Shown: positions 7,204 through 12,265 of the stretch, piece by piece | Position numbering within the stretch: the first letter of the stretch is position 1 | Layout of the letters: each line of letters starts with the position of its first letter | Source: JAHFQJ01 sp046050125 | GTDB taxonomy: Bacteria > Pseudomonadota > Gammaproteobacteria > Burkholderiales > Burkholderiaceae | Length of the DNA: 12,265 nt | NCBI GenBank assembly: GCA_046050125.1 | Contig: JBJOQB010000018.1 | Span: forward strand, 1 to 12,265 | Direction of reading: 5' to 3' | Position numbers and translations under genes: made by a program | Notes under the pieces: model-generated | The model's input: the letters and a program-made list of their open reading frames with translations, nothing else | Database searches by the model: none | Told to the model about the DNA's origin: nothing

Positions 7204-7248
7204 TATAGTATATATAATTATGAATATGTCCACATTATATATACTATA
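7204..7248. promoter_or_regulatory. Perfect 14-bp inverted repeat overlapping a probable promoter for the adenosyltransferase gene
   Basis: TATAGTATATATAA (7204-7217) and TTATATATACTATA (7235-7248) are exact inverted repeats with a 17-nt spacer. On the minus strand TGGACA (7227-7232) in the loop and TACTAT (7205-7210) in one arm form a -35/-10 pair with 16-nt spacing, about 75 nt before the ATG at 7123. It could be an operator or a hairpin between topB and the adenosyltransferase gene. There is no T-run, so a terminator is less likely. Confidence 0.4.
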
Positions 7249-7285
7249 ACCTAATGCAGACGTATTCTATATCTAAAATTGTAAA

Positions 7286-9940
7286 CTATATATCAATACT
7301 TGCCTTTTTACGAGGCTTAATAGTTTTTTCAACTTTTTTAGTAGATTTACTAACTTTGGCTGTTTTTTCTTCTTTAACTAAGCTTTCTTTAGTAGATTTT
7401 TTTGTAGTTTTAGCTAATTTAGTTGAGACTTTCTTTTCTTGTACTTCTTTTTCATTATCTTTCTTATCTGAAGATTTAGGATTTGTTTTTGCAACTTTTG
7501 CTGTTTTTGCTTCAAATTCAAAACCAATTTTACCATCTTTTAAAGTTAAGAAAGCTTTAAACATTCTGCCTGTGCGTGCAGATTTAAAACTAGATAACAA
7601 ACGTGTTTTACCTTGATTAATTAATGTTAAAAAATCTTCAGTGTTAATTTCTTGTTGTAGTATAACCTTTGCTACACTAAATGAACAATTCTTGCTTTTA
7701 CCTACTGCTTGCTCACACACATATTTCACACCTTTGTCAAATACCCTAGCATTGCATACAGGACATTTTCCTAGTGGTTCTTGCTCATCAAATGAAACAT
7801 TATCATCTTCTTCTTGGTTTTGTCCAAAGTCAAATTGGAGTTTAGTATTACCTAAATATTCTCCATTATCATTTTTTTCTTTAGCTAGTTTTAAAATTGA
7901 GGCAAATGGTCTACCCATTTTACTTCTAAAGCCTTGTAATGGACCAATTTCTTTTTTCTCAAGCAATTCTTGTACTTCATCGATTTCTAATTGTCTTCCT
8001 GCAGGTGTTTTTGTAAATGAAAATTCACATTTCACACAGGCAAATCTACGATAATTTTCTTTAATATCGCTTTTACAGTCAGGGCAACTGCTAGGAATAG
8101 TGATGTAATCCCCTGGTATAGTATCATGAGCATACTCTTTAGCTAAACTTACTATATGCGTAGTCATTTTTTGAATTTCTTGCATAAAGTTTTGGCGAGA
8201 ATGCTTGTTTTGTTCAATTTGCGATAATTTATATTCCCATTCTCCCGTTAATTCTGGCTTAGTTAATTCCTTAATGCCCAAACCTCGTAACAAAGTTAAT
8301 AGCTGAAATGCCTTAGCTGTAGGTACTAATTCTTTGCCATCACGTAAAATATATTTTTCAGTAATCAATCCCTCAATGATACTTGCTCTAGTCGCAGGAG
8401 TGCCTAAACCCTTGTTATTCATTGCTTGGCGTAATTCTTCATCTTCTACCAACTTTCCAGCACCTTCCATATTTGATAATAATGTGGCTTCATTATATCT
8501 AGGCGGAGGATTGGTTATGTTCTCATTCAATTCAATATTTTGTGTAGATAAATCTTTATGTAATGGGCATAGCTCATCTTCTTGTTGATTTCTGCCATAA
8601 ACCTCAAGCCAACCAGCACTAACTAATACTTTGCCTTCAGTTTTAAAATAATTTTTACCTAAAATAGTTGTACGTGTAGTGATTAAGTACTCTGCAGGTT
8701 GGTAGAAAATAGCAATAAATCTTTTTACGATTAAATCATAAATTTTTTGCTCAATTTCACTTAAATTTTTTGGTGTTTGTGATGTGGGTATAATTGCAAA
8801 ATGGTCAGATACTTTTGCATCATCAAAAATTCTTTTATTTGGTTTTACGCCATCAAGTGCTTTTTTAATGAACCTATGATAATTATCTTGTGAGCCTAAT
8901 TCTTGTAAAACTTGTTTTGATGTTTGTATATAGTCTTGAGGTAAAAACTTACTATCTGTACGTGGATAAGTAATTGCCTTATGTTTTTCATACAAAGCTT
9001 GAGCAACTGCAAGAGTGTTTTTAGCAGATAATCCAAATCTTGCATTACTTTCTCTTTGCAAAGTAGTTAAATCAAATAATGATGATGCATTTTGTTGGCT
9101 TGGTTTTGTTTCATCACTGGCTTTTGGCTTATGCTTTAAGCAATCTTCATATATTTGCTTGGCTTTATTTTTATCAAAAATGCGATTTTCACGGTCATGC
9201 TCATGCTGTGGCTTATCAAATTCATGGTTATACCATTTTGCATTATAGGTATTCTCTCCACTATTAAATATACCGTGAATTTCCCAATATGGTTTTGCGA
9301 CAAAATTTTTGCGTTTTTCTTCTCTTTCAACCACAATTGATAATGTCGGAGTTTGTACTCTACCTACCGTGGTAAGAAAAAATCCACCATCTTTACTATT
9401 AAATGCAGTCATAGCACGTGTGCCATTAATGCCTACAAGCCAATCAGCCTCACTACGGCAACGTGCAGCCTCTGTAAGCCCCTGCATTGATTCATCACTA
9501 CGTAAGTTCTCAAAACCCTGTCTGATTGATTGTGGCGTCATGCTTTGTAACCATAATCTTTCTACGGGTTTAGTTGATTTTGCATACTGAATAATTAATC
9601 TAAAAATTAACTCGCCTTCTCTTCCCGCATCACAACCGTTAATGATTGATGTAATATCTTTTCTTTTGATTAGTTTTAGTAAAAGCTTTAATCTTGATTC
9701 TGTTTTAGCAACTGGTTTTAATTCAAATTCTGTTGGTATTACAGGTAAATTGTTTAAACTCCATTTACCACGTTTTACATCAGAACTATCTGCATGGATT
9801 TCTAGCAAATGCCCTACAGCAGATGAAATTACATATTCATCATTTTCATAGTAGTCGGTTTCCTTAGTAAATCCACCAAGGGCTTTAGCAATATCAGAAG
9901 CTACAGAAGGTTTTTCTGCAATAATAAGCTTTTTACTCAT
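7286..9940 (-). CDS. topB: DNA topoisomerase III (type IA)
   Basis: Type IA enzyme that nicks one strand through a 5'-phosphotyrosine and decatenates DNA. At 884 aa it is longer than E. coli TopB (about 650), like the long chromosomal form of many betaproteobacteria. The N-terminal Toprim domain has IIAEKPSVA (6-14) with Glu9, and NGCDAGREGELIFR (101-114). TTVGRVQTPTL (190-200) and ITYPRTDSKFLP (323-334) follow, with catalytic Tyr325; GLGTPATRA (511-519) is also conserved. Two zinc ribbons come next: Cys619/622/635/638 and Cys726/729/742/752. A further domain has GRMFKAFLTLKDG (791-803). The last ~75 residues are Lys/Thr/Ser-rich and low complexity, probably a disordered DNA-binding tail. There is no clear ribosome site, but MSKKLIIAEKPSVA is the canonical opening. 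It is 162 bp upstream of the adenosyltransferase gene. Confidence 0.95.
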   Translation of the reverse strand: MSKKLIIAEKPSVASDIAKALGGFTKETDYYENDEYVISSAVGHLLEIHADSSDVKRGKWSLNNLPVIPTEFELKPVAKTESRLKLLLKLIKRKDITSIINGCDAGREGELIFRLIIQYAKSTKPVERLWLQSMTPQSIRQGFENLRSDESMQGLTEAARCRSEADWLVGINGTRAMTAFNSKDGGFFLTTVGRVQTPTLSIVVEREEKRKNFVAKPYWEIHGIFNSGENTYNAKWYNHEFDKPQHEHDRENRIFDKNKAKQIYEDCLKHKPKASDETKPSQQNASSLFDLTTLQRESNARFGLSAKNTLAVAQALYEKHKAITYPRTDSKFLPQDYIQTSKQVLQELGSQDNYHRFIKKALDGVKPNKRIFDDAKVSDHFAIIPTSQTPKNLSEIEQKIYDLIVKRFIAIFYQPAEYLITTRTTILGKNYFKTEGKVLVSAGWLEVYGRNQQEDELCPLHKDLSTQNIELNENITNPPPRYNEATLLSNMEGAGKLVEDEELRQAMNNKGLGTPATRASIIEGLITEKYILRDGKELVPTAKAFQLLTLLRGLGIKELTKPELTGEWEYKLSQIEQNKHSRQNFMQEIQKMTTHIVSLAKEYAHDTIPGDYITIPSSCPDCKSDIKENYRRFACVKCEFSFTKTPAGRQLEIDEVQELLEKKEIGPLQGFRSKMGRPFASILKLAKEKNDNGEYLGNTKLQFDFGQNQEEDDNVSFDEQEPLGKCPVCNARVFDKGVKYVCEQAVGKSKNCSFSVAKVILQQEINTEDFLTLINQGKTRLLSSFKSARTGRMFKAFLTLKDGKIGFEFEAKTAKVAKTNPKSSDKKDNEKEVQEKKVSTKLAKTTKKSTKESLVKEEKTAKVSKSTKKVEKTIKPRKKASIDI

Positions 9941-9964
9941 ATTTTGTATTTATTATTTTATTTA

Positions 9965-10006
9965 AACTATTGCTTATTCTTATTGATATTTATATTTGCA
10001 ATAGTT
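9965..10006. repeat. 9-bp perfect inverted repeat upstream of topB
   Basis: AACTATTGC (9965-9973) and GCAATAGTT (9998-10006) are exact inverted repeats 24 nt apart, about 25-66 nt upstream of the topB start. This could be an operator with two half-sites or a 5' UTR hairpin. No regulator is known from the sequence. Confidence 0.4.
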
Positions 10007-10383
10007 ATGTGAGTTAATCATAGCGAAATATTTTTACAATATTCACAGCCTTACGCTTTACTTATTCATCTATGTTATACATATTTAAAAAATAACTAGC
10101 TTAATTAAATATGTTACTTATAGCTAAATAGATTTATAGCAAATAATTATCATTTAGTTATCTATACTATATATCAATTAGCTAAATCACAGAACGCATA
10201 TACTTTATACTATTTATACACAAAATGGCAAGGCGTAATTATACCTAATCATGTATTGAATAGTTATTTTCTGCATTCAATAAGTTTATTAAGTTTATAC
10301 ATATTTAATAACATATTAAAAAAATACCGCATAAGTTCAAATTTTACAAATCTTGTATTTTCTATAATCTTCAATTATTGATT

Positions 10384-10405
10384 ATATATGCTTTATATAT
10401 GCTTT
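10384..10405. repeat. Tandem 11-bp direct repeat abutting the pheS promoter
   Basis: TATATATGCTT occurs twice in a row (10384-10394 and 10395-10405) with no mismatch, ending on the first base of the -35 hexamer. An 11-bp period is about one helical turn. Confidence 0.6.
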
Positions 10406-10432
10406 GTCGTTTCTACAACTTAAGTTATAATT
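10405..10432 (+). promoter_or_regulatory. pheS promoter (sigma-70 type)
   Basis: TTGTCG (10405-10410) and a perfect TATAAT (10427-10432) are separated by 16 nt. The palindrome AACTTAAGTT (10418-10427) fills the end of the spacer. Transcription would start near 10439, giving a leader of about 28 nt. That is too short for the leader-peptide attenuation known for E. coli pheST. Confidence 0.7.
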
Positions 10433-10466
10433 AGACATTAAGCAAAAATAAATAAAGGTAAGATTT

Positions 10467-11510
10467 ATGTCTTTGGAAGAAATTCTTAATCAAGCACAAC
10501 AAGCGTTTAATCACTGCAATACCTTAAATGATTTAGAAGTAGAAAAGGCTAAGTTTTTAGGTAAATCTGGTAGTGTAACCACTTTATTAAAAGGGTTAGC
10601 TAGCTTATCTATTGAAGAAAAAAAGCAACAAGGTGCAGAAATTAATGTTCTAAAAAAAGCTATTGAAGATGTTTTAGAACAAGCAAAGACAAAAATTAAT
10701 AATCAAATTCTACAACAAAAATTAAATGCTGAAAAAATTGATGTAACTTTAAGTGGTAGAAAACAACAATTAGGTAGTTTACACCCTGTGATGATTACAC
10801 AAGATAGAATTGAGCAAATATTTTCAAGTTTAGGTTTTAGCATTGCCCAAGGCCCAGAAATTGAAACTGATTGGTTTAATTTTACTGCTTTAAACTCTCC
10901 ATTAAATCACCCTGCTCGAAGCATGCAAGACACATTTTATCTTGAAAATGTAGATACAGATGGGCAAAATTTGCTATTACGTACTCACACAAGCCCAATT
11001 CAAGTAAGGTATGCGCAGCAACATGTACAAAAACATGCTGATAAGCCACTTATGCCAGATATTAGAATTATTGCACCTGGTCGTACTTACCGAGTTGATT
11101 CTGATGCTACACATTCGCCAATGTTTAATCAAGTAGAAGGTTTGTGGATAGGTACAGATGTGAGCTTTGCAGATTTAAAAGCTGTATATACTAAATTCTT
11201 AAGAGTGTTTTTTGAAGATGATAGTATTGAAGTAAGATTTAGACCATCATACTTTCCATTTACCGAGCCATCAGCAGAAATTGATATGGCATTTTCACGC
11301 AATAACCAACAAAAATGGCTTGAAATATCAGGAGCAGGGCAAGTACACCCTAAAGTTTTAGAAAATATGGGTATAGATTCCAACAAATATATGGGTATAG
11401 CATTTGGTTCAGGCTTAGAGCGTTTGACAATGTTGAAATATGGAATTAGTGATTTACGCTTATTTTTTGAAGGTGATACTAGATTTTTACAGCAATTTGC
11501 AAAGGCATAA
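10467..11510 (+). CDS. pheS: Phenylalanine-tRNA ligase alpha subunit
   Basis: Catalytic subunit of the alpha2-beta2 class II synthetase that charges tRNA-Phe; cytoplasmic. At 347 aa it is near the family length. An N-terminal helical arm, probably a coiled coil that contacts tRNA (about 1-90), is followed by the class II catalytic core. Motif 1 lies around PEIETDWFNFTALNSP (130-145). Motif 2 is around APGRTYRVDSDATHSPMFNQ (203-222). Motif 3 is GIAFGSGLERL (310-320). Further conserved segments are HPARSMQDTFYL (148-159), RTHTSPIQVR (172-181) and RPSYFPFTEPSAE (259-271). AAAGG (10454-10458) lies 8 nt before the ATG. It needs PheT, but the next gene, 3 nt away, is not pheT. Confidence 0.97.
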   Translation: MSLEEILNQAQQAFNHCNTLNDLEVEKAKFLGKSGSVTTLLKGLASLSIEEKKQQGAEINVLKKAIEDVLEQAKTKINNQILQQKLNAEKIDVTLSGRKQQLGSLHPVMITQDRIEQIFSSLGFSIAQGPEIETDWFNFTALNSPLNHPARSMQDTFYLENVDTDGQNLLLRTHTSPIQVRYAQQHVQKHADKPLMPDIRIIAPGRTYRVDSDATHSPMFNQVEGLWIGTDVSFADLKAVYTKFLRVFFEDDSIEVRFRPSYFPFTEPSAEIDMAFSRNNQQKWLEISGAGQVHPKVLENMGIDSNKYMGIAFGSGLERLTMLKYGISDLRLFFEGDTRFLQQFAKA

Positions 11511-11513
11511 GAT

Positions 11514-12265
11514 ATGAATTATTGGCTAAACCTCAGTATAGAATATGCTAATCAGAAATCTTATTTAGATGATTTATTTCATGTTTATCCAACTATTCCA
11601 GATGGAATCAGAGATATAAATCTTGAATTATGGAATAATATTCAAAACGCATTTATTACTCAAGATAATAATTTACTTATAAATGAGTTAATTAAGCTAG
11701 AATTATTCCCAATAAAAGATAGTTACATTGCTTACTTAAGAAGAGATAAATCAGCTATTAATAGAAATCCTAAAACTATTAATCGTATTTGCGGAAGAAT
11801 GTATGAAATGGGACTAGATAAAATATATGAAAGATGTTGTGAACCTAAAGAAACAAATAGACAAATTGGCCCTATGTTTAAGAGATGGATTAAAAATAAA
11901 TCATTAGGAATTATGCCTGTAGATTTAAATAAATTTCAAGAAAATGATGAAGATGCTATTTTAGAAGGTAGTGATGAAGTAATGGCAAACTTTGCAAAAC
12001 ATAAGTTTGGATATAATAACAATAAAGGTCTTGATTTTATAGCTAGATTTAATAAGAAGTATATAATTGGTGAAGCAAAATTTCTTACTGATTTTGGTGG
12101 ACATCAAAATGCTCAACTTAATGATGCATTTTCAGTTTTAGACTATCCAAGCAATTCTTTTATTAAAGTTGCTATTTTAGATGGCGTACCATATATAAAA
12201 AGTAATAATAAAATGTATCAAACTATAGTAAATAGCTATAGTGATAGTAATATTATGAGTGCCTT
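11514..12265 (+). CDS. Probable type II restriction endonuclease (partial, runs off the right edge)
   Basis: The frame is open from the ATG at 11514 to the window end: 250 complete codons with no stop. The start is 3 nt behind the pheS stop, so translation is probably coupled. The N-terminal half (LFPIKDSYIAYLRRD 64-78, GRMYEMGLDKIYERC 94-108, PKETNRQIGPMFKRW 111-125) resembles a family I half-remember as type II restriction enzymes in Helicobacter and Campylobacter, possibly Tsp45I-like. The nuclease core is visible: LDFIARF with Asp174, then IIGEAKF with Glu187 and Lys189, a PD-(D/E)XK arrangement. It is followed by FGGHQNAQLNDA, typical of such enzymes. There is no signal peptide or membrane segment. 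The recognition sequence cannot be read from it, and a partner methyltransferase would lie beyond the window. Alternatives are an orphan nuclease or a nicking enzyme. Confidence 0.7.
   Translation, partial: MNYWLNLSIEYANQKSYLDDLFHVYPTIPDGIRDINLELWNNIQNAFITQDNNLLINELIKLELFPIKDSYIAYLRRDKSAINRNPKTINRICGRMYEMGLDKIYERCCEPKETNRQIGPMFKRWIKNKSLGIMPVDLNKFQENDEDAILEGSDEVMANFAKHKFGYNNNKGLDFIARFNKKYIIGEAKFLTDFGGHQNAQLNDAFSVLDYPSNSFIKVAILDGVPYIKSNNKMYQTIVNSYSDSNIMSA

Larger units (their letters stand above)
9941..10466. other. Non-coding divergent spacer between topB and pheS
   Basis: 526 bp, strongly AT-rich, with no credible gene, tRNA or leader peptide on either strand; the longest ATG runs are a few codons. 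Contents: a 9-bp perfect inverted repeat near topB (9965-10006), an 8-bp inverted repeat TATTGAAT (10254-10261) / ATTCAATA (10275-10282), a tandem 11-bp repeat (10384-10405) and the pheS promoter. The rplT gene that often precedes pheS is not here. Confidence 0.7.

Noticed and set aside
7254..9851. Several plus-strand open frames opposite topB
   Set aside because: They lie wholly antisense to a complete, motif-rich topoisomerase III and show no recognisable domain. Their open length reflects codon bias of the real gene.
10225..10248. A leader peptide upstream of pheS
   Set aside because: The ATG at 10225 opens only seven codons with no Phe run and no ribosome site, and it lies upstream of the likely promoter, so it would not be in the transcript.
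11129..11386. Minus-strand open frame inside pheS
   Set aside because: It is antisense to conserved PheS catalytic motifs, has no ribosome site and no family resemblance.

Overview
The window is AT-rich (roughly one third G+C by eye), densely coded and looks like part of a bacterial chromosome. The gene set (gltIJKL, alaA, hom, a SCO lipoprotein, pheS, and a chromosomal topoisomerase III with a long Lys-rich tail) points to a beta- or gammaproteobacterium. A small repeat shares a core with a dispersed Neisseria repeat as I remember it. That, and a restriction gene directly behind pheS, lean towards Neisseriales or another small-genome betaproteobacterium. The exact taxon cannot be fixed from this sequence.

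Layout. (1) 1-2750, plus strand: a glutamate/aspartate ABC importer. It holds the 3' end of the binding protein gltI, an intra-operon hairpin, permeases gltJ and gltK overlapping by one base, the ATPase gltL, and a closing terminator. (2) 2772-6137, minus strand: alaA (glutamate-pyruvate aminotransferase), hom (homoserine dehydrogenase) 24 nt behind it, then a 74-bp inverted-repeat element, then a SCO/SenC copper lipoprotein. (3) 6138-6517: AT-rich spacer with a solitary CRISPR-repeat-like hairpin. (4) 6518-9940, minus strand: PduO-type cobalamin adenosyltransferase and topoisomerase III, separated by a promoter-like region inside a perfect 14-bp inverted repeat. (5) 9941-10466: divergent non-coding spacer that ends in a good pheS promoter. 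(6) 10467-12265, plus strand: pheS, followed 3 nt later by the 5' part of a gene that looks like a type II restriction endonuclease and runs off the window. pheT is not in its usual place next to pheS.

Most genes are housekeeping. Amino-acid supply is a loose theme: glutamate/aspartate import feeds the AlaA amino donor and the aspartate family through hom. The accessory signals most worth a second look are the probable restriction gene inserted in the pheS-pheT junction and the small inverted-repeat element between hom and the SCO gene. I found no clearly unprecedented multi-gene system in what is visible; the rest of the probable restriction-modification locus lies beyond the right edge.
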